The translations under genes were made by a program, and so were the position numbers. From Elusimicrobiota bacterium (GTDB lineage Bacteria; Elusimicrobiota; Elusimicrobia; UBA1565; UBA9628), in assembly GCA_023700845.1 (NCBI GenBank), contig JAMPYD010000020.1:1-13936 (forward strand): a DNA stretch of 13,936 nt, read 5' to 3'. This document shows positions 1 through 5,733 of this stretch, in pieces. How positions within the stretch are numbered: position 1 is the first letter of the stretch; each line of letters opens with the position of its first letter. The notes below the pieces were generated by a model. The model was not told the origin of the DNA, did no database searches, and saw only the letters and a list, made by a program, of their open reading frames with translations.

Positions 1-8
1 CCGGGCCG

Positions 9-15
9 CTCCTTT
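9..15 (-). promoter_or_regulatory. Shine-Dalgarno of a gene beyond the left edge
   Basis: Read on the minus strand this is AAAGGAG, a near-perfect Shine-Dalgarno. It lies 12 nt past the clpP stop, and only 8 nt remain before the window ends, so a start codon is expected immediately outside. In many bacteria the gene after clpP is clpX, so that is the natural guess, but no coding sequence of it is visible here. No terminator separates it from clpP, so the two would be co-transcribed. Confidence 0.55.
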
Positions 16-27
16 CTAAGGAAGGGC

Positions 28-657
28 TTACTTGTTGGGGATCGCCTTGAGCGCGACGGCCTTGGCGCCCATGATGACCTCGTCGATGATGCCGTACTTC
101 ATGGCCTCCTCGGCGGACATGTAGTTGTTGCGCTCCATGTCGCGGTTGATCTTCTCGAAGGTCTGGCCGGTGTGCTTGGCCATGATCTCCTCGAGGATCT
201 TGCGGGTGTGGGCCATCTCCTTGGCCTCGACGATGATGTCGGTGGCCTGGCCGGAGATGCCGCCCACGAGGGGCTGGTGGATCATGATGCGCGAGTTGGG
301 CAGCGCGTAGCGCTTTCCTTTGGACCCCGCCGCAAGGATAACCGCGCCGAAGCTCATCGCCATGCCCATGCAGATCGTCGTGATCGGGGCCTTGATGAAC
401 TGCATCGTGTCGTACACCGCGAGGCCGGCCGTGACCATGCCGCCGGGGCTGTTGATGTAGAGGTTGATGTCCTTCGTGTTGTCGTCGCTGTCCAAGTAGA
501 GGAGCTGGGCGATGAGGGTGTTGGCCGAGTCGGTGGTGAACTCGCCTTCGTAGCCTCCGACGAAAATGATGCGATCCTTCAGCAGCCGCGAGTAGATGTC
601 GTAGCCGATGACTGAGCCCTGCGTGGCGCGCTCGATGACTTGGGGGATGAGGTTCAT
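28..657 (-). CDS. clpP: ATP-dependent Clp protease proteolytic subunit ClpP (Asn in place of catalytic Asp)
   Basis: ClpP is the serine-peptidase subunit (family S14) of the cytoplasmic Clp protease. Its tetradecameric barrel degrades proteins fed in by ClpX or ClpA/C ATPases. The 209-aa length is normal. Family signatures are INSPGG (69-73), the nucleophile Ser102 in MAMSFGA, and His127 in MIHQP. Aligning by eye to E. coli ClpP (ERDTERD, where the last Asp is catalytic), the third triad position is Asn177 in ERNNYMS; the codon at 127-129 reads AAC on the minus strand. Listeria ClpP1 has a comparable Ser-His-Asn triad and is weakly active alone, so this enzyme may be attenuated or work with a second ClpP. 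The ATG at 657 has no good Shine-Dalgarno. Only 35 bp separate it from the divergent acyl-CoA dehydrogenase. Family identity is secure; the activity is uncertain. Confidence 0.97.
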   Translation of the reverse strand: MNLIPQVIERATQGSVIGYDIYSRLLKDRIIFVGGYEGEFTTDSANTLIAQLLYLDSDDNTKDINLYINSPGGMVTAGLAVYDTMQFIKAPITTICMGMAMSFGAVILAAGSKGKRYALPNSRIMIHQPLVGGISGQATDIIVEAKEMAHTRKILEEIMAKHTGQTFEKINRDMERNNYMSAEEAMKYGIIDEVIMGAKAVALKAIPNK

Positions 658-680
658 GGCCGCAATTGAAGCAAATTTCC

Positions 681-686
681 TATCCT
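681..686 (+). promoter_or_regulatory. -10-like hexamer for the acyl-CoA dehydrogenase
   Basis: TATCCT lies exactly 6 nt upstream of the ATG at 693, so transcription would begin at or next to the start codon (leaderless). No good -35 is seen 16-18 bp upstream, so this is weak taken alone. It gains support because the same hexamer and spacing occur before the gene starting at 2752 on the other strand. Confidence 0.4.
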
Positions 687-692
687 CGGAAC

Positions 693-2114
693 ATGGAAAA
701 CGAAGCTTTGCCCGGCTACCCCGGAACGCGCGGCCTGAACTTCTGGGAGGCGGACGCCTCGCTTCGCGAAGTCGCCGGCCCCATGCTCACGCCTCAGGGG
801 CGGACCCGCTCCTCCGAGTTCGGCGCCTTCGCCGGACGCACGCTCGACGCCCTGATCGACAAGGCCCACAAGGCCGAGAACCTCCCCCGCCTCGAGGGCG
901 GCGCCGTGAAATACTGCCCCGAGCAGATCGAGGCCCGCCGCCACCTCGCCCGCGCGATCTACGGCGGCCCCGGCCCTCTGACCCTGACCGAGCGCATGAC
1001 GCGCGCGATCATCGCCAACTACTGCGGCGAGGGCGGGATCACGTGCCCGTTGGCCATGACGGACGGCCTCGTCGGCCTGCTCGAGAAGCGCGGCAGCGCC
1101 GCCCAGATGCGGGAGTTCCTCCCCCGCCTCAAATCCGACGACCCCGACTGGGCGCTGACCGGCGGACAGTTCATCACCGAGAAGCAGAGCGGCTCCAACG
1201 TCGCGGCCAACGAAACGACCGCGGCGCCGAACGCGGACGGCACCTGGTCGCTCGTCGGGACGAAATGGTTCTGCTCGAACCCCGGCGAGCTGTGGGTCAC
1301 GACGGCCAAGACGCCTCAGGGCGTCGTCGCCCTGTTCCTGGTGAAGCGAAAGAATGCCGACGGCTCTCTCAACGGCCACAAGATACTGCGCCTCAAGCCC
1401 ATCGGCGGCACGCGCGGCAAGGCCACCGTCGAGGTCGAGTACACGGGCGCGAAGGCCGAGATGATCGGCCGGCCGCGCGAAGGGATGGTGCTGCTCGTCA
1501 ACGAGATCCTGTCCGTGTCGCGACTGCACGTCGCCGCCGCCGCGCTCGGCTTCGCGGGGCGCGCGGTGCTCGAGGCGCGCACCTTCGCCGAATGGCGCCT
1601 GGCCTACGGCAAGCCGATCGTCGAGATTCCCGCGGTCGCCGCCCGCCTGGCGACGATGGAGGCCCTGCACGCGGGCATGCTCACCGCCTTCTACCACGGC
1701 CTCCACGCGCTCGAGGCCGGCGAGGCCGACGCCGAGGCCCTGGTGCCGATGCTCAAGGTGGAGGTCTCGATGCGCGGCAGCGAGCTCGTGCGCGAGGCCC
1801 AGCTGCTCGTCGGCGGCCACGGCATCCTCGACGACTTCTCGCCGCTCAACCGCCTCGCCGACGACGCGATCGTCAACGAGATCTGGGAGGGCACGCATCC
1901 CATCCTCGCCGGCCACGCCGCGAAGGCCCTGAGGCGCCCGCGCGTGCTGGAGAGCTTCCTGGCGCGCGTCGAGGACGCCGCGAACGAGGAGTCCGTGGAG
2001 ACCTTCACCGCGCTGGTCAAGGAGAGCCGGACCTGGGGCGAAGAGGAGCGAAGCCTGCGCGACGAGGAGCTCGTGGCCGAGGCCTACCTTCTGCTCGCGG
2101 GCTTCGAGAGCTAG
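693..2114 (+). CDS. AidB-like acyl-CoA dehydrogenase family protein
   Basis: A flavin-dependent acyl-CoA dehydrogenase-fold protein of 473 aa, closest by eye to the AidB/isovaleryl-CoA-dehydrogenase-like branch. Seen features are the N-terminal AidB-type segment, GGQFITEKQSGSN (158-169, the FAD/substrate loop), KWFCSNPGELWV (191-202), a helical C-terminal domain with SVSRLH (275-280) and GGHGILDD (374-381), and Glu399 in IWEGTH at the usual catalytic-base position. E. coli AidB is about 541 aa and uses its longer C-terminus to bind DNA. This protein is about 70 aa shorter, so a role in the alkylation response should not be assumed; catabolic dehydrogenation is equally possible. I chose the ATG at 693 over the in-frame TTG at 666 because the latter abuts clpP and lies upstream of the -10-like box. 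The stop shares CTAG with the convergent gene. Confidence 0.9.
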   Translation: MENEALPGYPGTRGLNFWEADASLREVAGPMLTPQGRTRSSEFGAFAGRTLDALIDKAHKAENLPRLEGGAVKYCPEQIEARRHLARAIYGGPGPLTLTERMTRAIIANYCGEGGITCPLAMTDGLVGLLEKRGSAAQMREFLPRLKSDDPDWALTGGQFITEKQSGSNVAANETTAAPNADGTWSLVGTKWFCSNPGELWVTTAKTPQGVVALFLVKRKNADGSLNGHKILRLKPIGGTRGKATVEVEYTGAKAEMIGRPREGMVLLVNEILSVSRLHVAAAALGFAGRAVLEARTFAEWRLAYGKPIVEIPAVAARLATMEALHAGMLTAFYHGLHALEAGEADAEALVPMLKVEVSMRGSELVREAQLLVGGHGILDDFSPLNRLADDAIVNEIWEGTHPILAGHAAKALRRPRVLESFLARVEDAANEESVETFTALVKESRTWGEEERSLRDEELVAEAYLLLAGFES

Positions 2115-2752
2115 GCTTCGACGACGCGGCCCAAGGTCATCAGCTCCTTGGTGAGCGCCTTCCAACGGCGCTGAACGCTCGGGTCCGACGGGGCCATGCG
2201 GTAGGAGCGGGCCTTCGACTCGACGGGCGAGACCTGGCCGTCGGCGTCCGGCTCGACCGGGGCGATCTGATGCTCGACGCTCATCAGACGGCCTTCGAGG
2301 CCTACGCGGTAGATCCAGACGTGAACCTTGCCCTTGCCCGTCTTCGGGTCGACCTCCCAGGACTCGCTCGTCGCCTCGAGGTGGGAGAAGTAGCGGCGCA
2401 TCACGGCCTGGCGGAACATGGAGTCGCTCGGGGCCTCCGCGAGCTCGGCGGGAATCTCGACGAGGTTGGCCTGGAGGTTTTTGAAGCGCCCGTTCGCGTC
2501 GGGCTTGCCGATGCGCGTGTAGATGTTGCCGATGCCCTCCTCCATCTCCACCTGTTCGCCGTCCTTGACGAGGCGGTCGGTCAGAGCCTTGACGGGCTTC
2601 GGGTCCACGGCCGCTGGCGCGAGCTTGTCGCGCAGGGTTCGCGTCGACCGCGCGGCGGCGGCGAGGTCGTCGGCCTGGCCGGCGGAGACGAAGGTCTGGG
2701 CGGACGCGGGCAAGGCGAGGGCGAGCACGAGGAAGGAAAGGGTGGCGTTCAT
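2111..2752 (-). CDS. Secreted protein of unknown function
   Basis: I do not recognise the family. The 213-aa product starts with a clear type I signal peptide (hydrophobic core about residues 4-15, cleavage probably after PASA-Q at 19). The mature part is polar, with alternating acidic and basic stretches and no Cys, membrane segment or repeat. Residues about 120-165 (YFSHLEATSESWEVDPKTG, then HVWIYRVGLEG and MSVEHQI) look like a beta-rich domain that may bind or process something in the periplasm. The gene ends tail-to-tail with the acyl-CoA dehydrogenase, sharing 4 bp. The start codon follows a TATCCT box by 6 nt and lacks a usable Shine-Dalgarno. Confidence 0.8.
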   Translation of the reverse strand: MNATLSFLVLALALPASAQTFVSAGQADDLAAAARSTRTLRDKLAPAAVDPKPVKALTDRLVKDGEQVEMEEGIGNIYTRIGKPDANGRFKNLQANLVEIPAELAEAPSDSMFRQAVMRRYFSHLEATSESWEVDPKTGKGKVHVWIYRVGLEGRLMSVEHQIAPVEPDADGQVSPVESKARSYRMAPSDPSVQRRWKALTKELMTLGRVVEA

Positions 2753-2758
2753 GCCTTA

Positions 2759-2764
2759 AGGATA
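2759..2764 (-). promoter_or_regulatory. -10-like hexamer for the secreted 213-aa protein
   Basis: On the minus strand TATCCT is followed by 6 nt and then the ATG at 2752, the same geometry as at 681-693. The -35 region is GC-rich and unconvincing. If used, the mRNA would be leaderless. Confidence 0.4.
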
Positions 2765-2818
2765 GCGGCGGCCCGGGGCTGAGGCGAGGGTCCCGGGGCC
2801 CCCGCCCGCCCGGGTCCG

Positions 2819-2847
2819 TTGGCCTACGGGTCCGCAAGTCGTATAAT
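2819..2847 (+). promoter_or_regulatory. Sigma70-type promoter of the methyltransferase-SIS operon
   Basis: TTGGCC (2819-2824), a 17-bp spacer, and a perfect TATAAT (2842-2847). The GTG start at 2854 begins only 6 nt after the -10, so the transcription start should coincide with the start codon. This is the strongest leaderless-promoter case in the window. Confidence 0.75.
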
Positions 2848-2853
2848 CCCCCC

Positions 2854-3711
2854 GTGAAAGAAACCGCGTTCGACCCCGCCGCCCACACCGCCGAGGCCCG
2901 AGAGGTCTGGAGCGAGTCCGCCGAGCGTTACGAGAAGCTCTCCAACTCCCTGTTCGCGAAGACGGCGGAGGAGTTCGTCGAATTCGCCGGCCTGCGCAAG
3001 AAGTGGCGCGTCCTCGACGTGGCCTGCGGCCCCGGCATCGCGACGCGCGCCGCCGCGGCGCGCATCGACGAGAAGGGCTCCGTGCTCGGCGTGGACCTGG
3101 CCCCCGGCATGCTCGCTCGCGCGAAGGCCGTCCCCGCGGCCAAGCGCTGCGCCCCGATCGAGTACGCCGAGATGGACGTCCACGATCTCACGCTCGAGAC
3201 CGGGTCCTTCGACGCCGCGATCTCCCAGCTCGGCCTGATGCTCTTCGCCCAGCCCGACAAGGCGCTCTCCGAGATGGTCCGCGTGGTCAAGCCCGGCGGC
3301 GTCGTCGCCTGCCTCGTCCAGGGGCGCCGCGAGAAGATGCTGTTCACCTCGCTCGTCCTCCATGCGATCACCGAGTGCGACCCCGACCTGCGGGCCCCCT
3401 ACGGGGCGCCCACGATCTACTCCTTCGGCCCCGACGGCGCGCTCGAGGCGGCCTTCGCCCGCGCCGGGCTTCAGGAGCTCTCGACCAAGCGCCTCAACGG
3501 CACCTTCCGCTTCGCCTCGCCCGAGGAGTACTGGACCGTGATGACCGAGGGCGCGGGGCGCACGGGCGCCATGCTGCGCAGCCTCGACGAGAAGGGCCAG
3601 GCCTGGGTCAAGAAGACCGTCTTGCGCCGCGCCCTCAAGAACAAGACCCGCTCCGGCATCGAGATCCCGTACGAGTTCATGATGGCGCGAGGCTTCAAGC
3701 CCGGACGATGA
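2854..3711 (+). CDS. Class I SAM-dependent methyltransferase (UbiE/Methyltransf_11-like)
   Basis: A 285-aa methyltransferase of the UbiE/COQ5-like group that transfers a methyl group from S-adenosylmethionine to an unidentified small molecule. Seen motifs are motif I VLDVACGPG (53-61, SAM-binding glycine loop), the acidic motif II GVDLAPGML (79-87), motif IV region FDAAISQLGLMLF (119-131), and VVKPGG (144-149). The roughly 100-residue C-terminal part is probably a substrate cap. It starts with GTG (2854), directly behind a TATAAT box and without a Shine-Dalgarno. The stop overlaps the next start as ATGA, which indicates coupling with the SIS-domain protein. Its pairing with a sugar-phosphate isomerase-like protein hints at a modified-sugar substrate, but this is inference. 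Confidence 0.88.
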   Translation: MKETAFDPAAHTAEAREVWSESAERYEKLSNSLFAKTAEEFVEFAGLRKKWRVLDVACGPGIATRAAAARIDEKGSVLGVDLAPGMLARAKAVPAAKRCAPIEYAEMDVHDLTLETGSFDAAISQLGLMLFAQPDKALSEMVRVVKPGGVVACLVQGRREKMLFTSLVLHAITECDPDLRAPYGAPTIYSFGPDGALEAAFARAGLQELSTKRLNGTFRFASPEEYWTVMTEGAGRTGAMLRSLDEKGQAWVKKTVLRRALKNKTRSGIEIPYEFMMARGFKPGR

Positions 3712-4622
3712 GCCGCTTCGAGGCCAACGTCTTCGCCCAGCCCGAACTGATCGCGCGGGCCCTGCGCGCGCCGCTGCCCGCGTGGATGAAGCCGCCGAAG
3801 GGACGGAAGATCTTCTTCGTCGGCGTCGGCACCAACCATCACGCCGCGCGCATCGCCGCGTGGCTGTGGAGCGGGGCCGGCCTCGACGCGCGCGCCGTGC
3901 ACTCCTACGACTTCGTGTCGCGCCCGTACAAGCTGAGCAAGGGCGACCTCGGGATCTTCCTGTCCCACCGCGGCGGCACGAAGTCCTACACCGTGAAGGC
4001 CGAGGCGATGGCCCGCCGCGCGGGCGCTTCCACCGTCGCCGTGTGCGGCGCGGGCGCGGTGTGGAAGGGACCCAAGCGCCGCCTCGAGACCTGCGACCTC
4101 GAGAACACCGGCGCCTTCACCAAGTCCTTCACCACCACCATGGTCTGGCTCCTGCGCTGGGCGGGCAAGCCGGCCCTGCTCGCGCCGTTCCCCCGCGCGG
4201 GCGCGAGCCTGAACTGGGGCCCGGACTCGCCGAAGGTCAACGCGGACACCGACCTCGTCCTGCTCGGCGACGGCCTGCGCGAGTGGGTCGCCTGCGAGAC
4301 GGCCCTCAAGCTGCTCGAGACCGCGCACCTGCGCGTGCGCGCCTACGGCCTGGAGGAGTTCCTGCACGGGCCGCACATCTCGGTCGGGAAGGGCTCGCTC
4401 GTGATCGGCTTCTCCACCGTCGGCGAAACCCGCTGGGACGCCGCCCACCGCTACCTCGACACGATCGGCGTGCCCTTCCTCGACGTCGCCAACGCGGACT
4501 GGCTGGCGCAGATCCTGTGGGGACAGCGCTTCACCGTGGACGCCTGCCGGGCCCTCGGCATCGACCCCGACGACCTCCGGTCGAGCGAGCCCGCCTACAA
4601 GAAAGCCCTCGCCGGACTGTAA
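3708..4622 (+). CDS. SIS-domain protein, GlmS-isomerase-like
   Basis: A 304-aa protein with two SIS (sugar isomerase) domains, matching the C-terminal isomerase half of glucosamine-6-phosphate synthase but lacking the N-terminal glutaminase. Domain 1 (about 33-150) has FVGVGTNHHAAR (37-48) and SHRGGTKS (86-93). Domain 2 (about 180-280) has ETALKLLETAH (197-207) and EFLHGP (217-222). Glu204 and His220 are 16 residues apart, exactly as Glu488 and His504 in E. coli GlmS, and a C-terminal EPAYKKAL resembles the GlmS PRNLAKS tail with its lysine. Aldose-ketose phosphosugar isomerase or deaminase activity is therefore plausible; the substrate is unknown. The start overlaps the upstream methyltransferase stop (ATGA). 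A long palindrome straddles the stop codon and probably ends the operon. Confidence 0.85.
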   Translation: MSRFEANVFAQPELIARALRAPLPAWMKPPKGRKIFFVGVGTNHHAARIAAWLWSGAGLDARAVHSYDFVSRPYKLSKGDLGIFLSHRGGTKSYTVKAEAMARRAGASTVAVCGAGAVWKGPKRRLETCDLENTGAFTKSFTTTMVWLLRWAGKPALLAPFPRAGASLNWGPDSPKVNADTDLVLLGDGLREWVACETALKLLETAHLRVRAYGLEEFLHGPHISVGKGSLVIGFSTVGETRWDAAHRYLDTIGVPFLDVANADWLAQILWGQRFTVDACRALGIDPDDLRSSEPAYKKALAGL

Positions 4623-4634
4623 CCCGGCGAGGGC
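4598..4634. terminator. Bidirectional intrinsic terminator at the end of the SIS gene
   Basis: A perfect 11-bp GC-rich stem (4605-4615 with 4624-4634) encloses an 8-nt loop that contains the SIS stop codon. On the plus strand it is followed by TTCCTCGTC, a poor U tract. On the minus strand it is followed by TTTCTTG, a better one. It can therefore end both the methyltransferase-SIS operon and a minus-strand transcript from the region to its right. Confidence 0.65.
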
Positions 4635-4826
4635 TTCCTCGTCAAAAGCGAGGCCGATCGTTTCGATGGAGTTCCGTGTGGTCCTCCAGAGCAACCCGCC
4701 CCCTCGGCGGGATTCCCTAGGTTCTCTCGCGAGTTGACCTTTCGAGGCGTTCGGCCAGGGCCGGTAGGTCTCCGCTTCTCTTTGGAGCGGCTCGAGGTGT
4801 TGATTCTCGAGTGCGACCTTATCGGC
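4605..4826 (-). ncRNA. Candidate structured non-coding RNA, family unknown
   Basis: The gap between the SIS gene and the Cys-rich peptide gene has no credible ORF but holds all the parts of an RNA gene on the minus strand: a TATACT -10 box (4833-4838), about 220 nt rich in pairing segments, and the terminator at 4598-4634. Going 5' to 3' on the minus strand, I see AGTGC/GCACT, CTCGAG/CTCGAG, CCGCT/AGCGG, GACCT/AGGTC (enclosing GGCC pairs), CCCGCC/GGCGGG and GGAG/CTCC stems, plus a possible long-range GCCGAT/ATCGGC closing stem. I do not recognise 6S, SRP, RNase P, tmRNA or a riboswitch core. Its 3' end would be antisense to the last codons of the SIS gene. The RNA call is inferred from promoter, structure and terminator, not from homology. 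Confidence 0.5.
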
Positions 4827-4832
4827 ACTTTC

Positions 4833-4838
4833 AGTATA
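4833..4838 (-). promoter_or_regulatory. -10 box for the candidate ncRNA
   Basis: TATACT on the minus strand, the same hexamer used by the marR promoter and by two promoters near 10.28 and 11.04 kb. The best -35 match, TTGACT (4861-4866, minus), is 22 bp away. That is too long for ordinary sigma70 use, so activation or an altered spacing may be involved. The spacer contains one arm of a 13-bp inverted repeat. Confidence 0.45.
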
Positions 4839-4842
4839 GCCC

Positions 4843-4893
4843 CGCCCCCGGCGGGCGTCCAGTCAAATGCTTTTCAAATCCCCGCCGGGGGCG
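4843..4893. repeat. 13-bp perfect inverted repeat with 25-nt loop
   Basis: Positions 4843-4855 (CGCCCCCGGCGGG) are the exact reverse complement of 4881-4893. The loop is AT-rich and contains the TTGACT -35-like motif. The repeat sits just past the Cys-rich gene stop and against the ncRNA -10 box. It lacks a U tract, so it is not a canonical terminator. It could be an mRNA 3'-end stabiliser, a factor-dependent terminator or a regulator site. Confidence 0.7.
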
Positions 4894-4906
4894 ACGCCGC
4901 CTCCGA

Positions 4907-5092
4907 CTACTTCGCCGGCTGAGCCGGGGCCTCGGCCGCGGCGGGCGCGGCGCACTTCGACGCGCCGCACTTGCCGGCGAGATAGCCGCCCGTCGCGCCG
5001 ATCGCCAGCAGCGCGAACGCCGCGAGCGCCTTGCCGCCGCAGCACTTCGACTTGTCGCAGCACGCCTTCCCGTCTTTTTCTTGGTTCTCCAT
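4907..5092 (-). CDS. Small Cys-rich single-span membrane protein
   Basis: A 61-aa protein of unknown family. The N-terminus is polar and Cys-rich (CCDKSKCC, residues 11-18), followed by one hydrophobic, Gly/Ala-rich segment (about 22-40), then a second Cys pair (CGASKC) and an Ala/Pro-rich tail. Six cysteines flanking a membrane span suggest metal binding or thiol redox chemistry at the membrane. I chose the ATG at 5092 rather than the ATG two codons upstream (5098), because AAAGGAG at 5100-5106 is 7 nt from the former but 1 nt from the latter. It lies 54 bp downstream of marR on the same strand with no clear terminator between, so the regulator and this peptide probably form one unit. Metal or redox function is inference. 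Confidence 0.75.
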   Translation of the reverse strand: MENQEKDGKACCDKSKCCGGKALAAFALLAIGATGGYLAGKCGASKCAAPAAAEAPAQPAK

Positions 5093-5099
5093 GTTCATT

Positions 5100-5126
5100 C
5101 TCCTTTCGAATAGTTCGACTATTGAA
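5100..5126 (-). promoter_or_regulatory. Shine-Dalgarno and operator-like palindrome before the Cys-rich gene
   Basis: AAAGGAG (5100-5106, minus strand) is a strong ribosome binding site. It abuts an imperfect palindrome read on plus as TTCG-AATAG-TTCGA-CTATT-GAA, whose core arms AATAG/CTATT are exact. The TTCGA units recall the perfect palindrome at the marR promoter, so MarR may bind both places. Binding here could block ribosome access or a local promoter. Confidence 0.45.
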
Positions 5127-5146
5127 ATGTTTACGGCAAAAAAAAG

Positions 5147-5596
5147 TCAGGCGGCGGCCTTCTCCTTCCTGATGCGCTCGGAGATCTTGCCGAACAGCGA
5201 GACCAAGGCGTCCTGCTCCTCGGCGTTGAGGCCCTTGAGCATGCCCCGGGCGAACTCGACGGGGCCGGCCATGGCCTCCTCGTTGAGCTCCCGGCCCTGC
5301 TCGGTGAGCTCGACCTGCACGACGCGCCGGTCCTCGCTCGAGCGGTCGCGCTTGACGAGCTTCTTGCTGACGAGGCGGTCGATGAGGCCGGTGGCCGAGC
5401 TCAGCGACAGGCAGATCATGTCGGCCAGGCCGCTCATCGGGCAGCACTCCTGGCGCCCGACCGCGCGCAGGACGCGAATTTCCTGCCACGAGAGCTTCTC
5501 GCGCACGGCGGAATTTTTCTTGTCGGCGCTCTCCGCCTCCTCCATGACCGTCTGGAGGTGGTCCGTGAGCCGGCGCGCGCGATCTTCGAGATTCAT
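5147..5596 (-). CDS. MarR-family transcriptional regulator
   Basis: A 149-aa winged-helix repressor with the usual MarR plan: an N-terminal dimerisation helix (1-30), a helix-turn-helix with recognition helix around LSLSSATGLIDRLVSKKL (63-80), the wing VKRDRSSEDRRVVQVELTEQG (81-101) with the family DxR signature (EDRR), and C-terminal dimerisation helices. MarR proteins respond to phenolics, oxidants, thiol agents or metals. Cys51, Cys52 and Cys62 (RQECCPM, ICLSL) lie close to the DNA-binding domain, which would suit thiol or metal sensing. A consensus promoter and a perfect palindrome across the transcription start imply autorepression. The downstream Cys-rich membrane peptide is the likely target. 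The ligand is unknown. Confidence 0.92.
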   Translation of the reverse strand: MNLEDRARRLTDHLQTVMEEAESADKKNSAVREKLSWQEIRVLRAVGRQECCPMSGLADMICLSLSSATGLIDRLVSKKLVKRDRSSEDRRVVQVELTEQGRELNEEAMAGPVEFARGMLKGLNAEEQDALVSLFGKISERIRKEKAAA

Positions 5597-5613
5597 GGTT
5601 CGATTCTTAAATG

Positions 5614-5628
5614 CTTCGACTTTCGAAG
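5614..5628. promoter_or_regulatory. Putative MarR operator
   Basis: CTTCGA-CTT-TCGAAG is a perfect 6-bp inverted repeat with a 3-bp centre. It overlaps the last two bases of the -10 box and the expected transcription start of marR, where an autorepressor would block RNA polymerase. TTCGA units recur at 5106-5126 upstream of the Cys-rich gene. Confidence 0.65.
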
Positions 5629-5655
5629 TATATCACGGCCTCGCGCGCCTGTCAA
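5627..5655 (-). promoter_or_regulatory. Consensus sigma70 promoter of marR
   Basis: On the minus strand a perfect TTGACA (5650-5655) is followed by 17 bp and TATACT (5627-5632). Transcription would start near 5620, giving a leader of about 24 nt. This is the best-matching promoter in the window, and the operator palindrome covers its downstream edge. Confidence 0.85.
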
Positions 5656-5721
5656 GGTCCTAGGCCCTTTGCGGCGCGCTCCGAGGACGAAGGCCCCACG
5701 CGGCGGCGGGCGCCCGAAAGG

Positions 5722-5727
5722 TACACT
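5722..5727 (+). promoter_or_regulatory. -10-like hexamer for the 33-aa membrane peptide
   Basis: TACACT ends 6 nt before the ATG at 5734, the same leaderless spacing as at 681, 2759 and 2842. There is no clear -35. Confidence 0.4.
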
Positions 5728-5733
5728 GGGGGC

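Noticed and set aside
693..2114. Calling the acyl-CoA dehydrogenase aidB
   Set aside because: Motifs resemble AidB, but the C-terminal part used for DNA binding is much shorter and there is no ada/alk gene nearby, so only AidB-like is supported.
608..2888. Two very long open frames (over 700 codons each, one per strand) across the clpP-acyl-CoA dehydrogenase region
   Set aside because: They are Arg/Gly/Ala/Pro-rich, low-complexity translations lying over well-identified genes. Open antisense frames are expected in DNA this GC-rich.
3003..3707. An N-terminal extension of the SIS protein to 539 aa
   Set aside because: The added 235 residues are Arg-rich out-of-frame reading of the methyltransferase. 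The ATG at 3708 overlapping its stop gives a protein that begins properly at the SIS fold.
4605..4826. Assignment of the candidate RNA to 6S, SRP, RNase P or tmRNA
   Set aside because: I could not find the SRP GGAAG-GCAGCC core, RNase P conserved blocks, a tRNA-like tmRNA end, or a convincing 6S central bubble by eye, so the family is left open.
4734..4922. A 62-codon plus-strand ORF in the gap after the SIS gene
   Set aside because: No Shine-Dalgarno or promoter in the right place, no sensible composition, and it runs into the antisense of the Cys-rich gene. The region is better explained by RNA structure on the minus strand.
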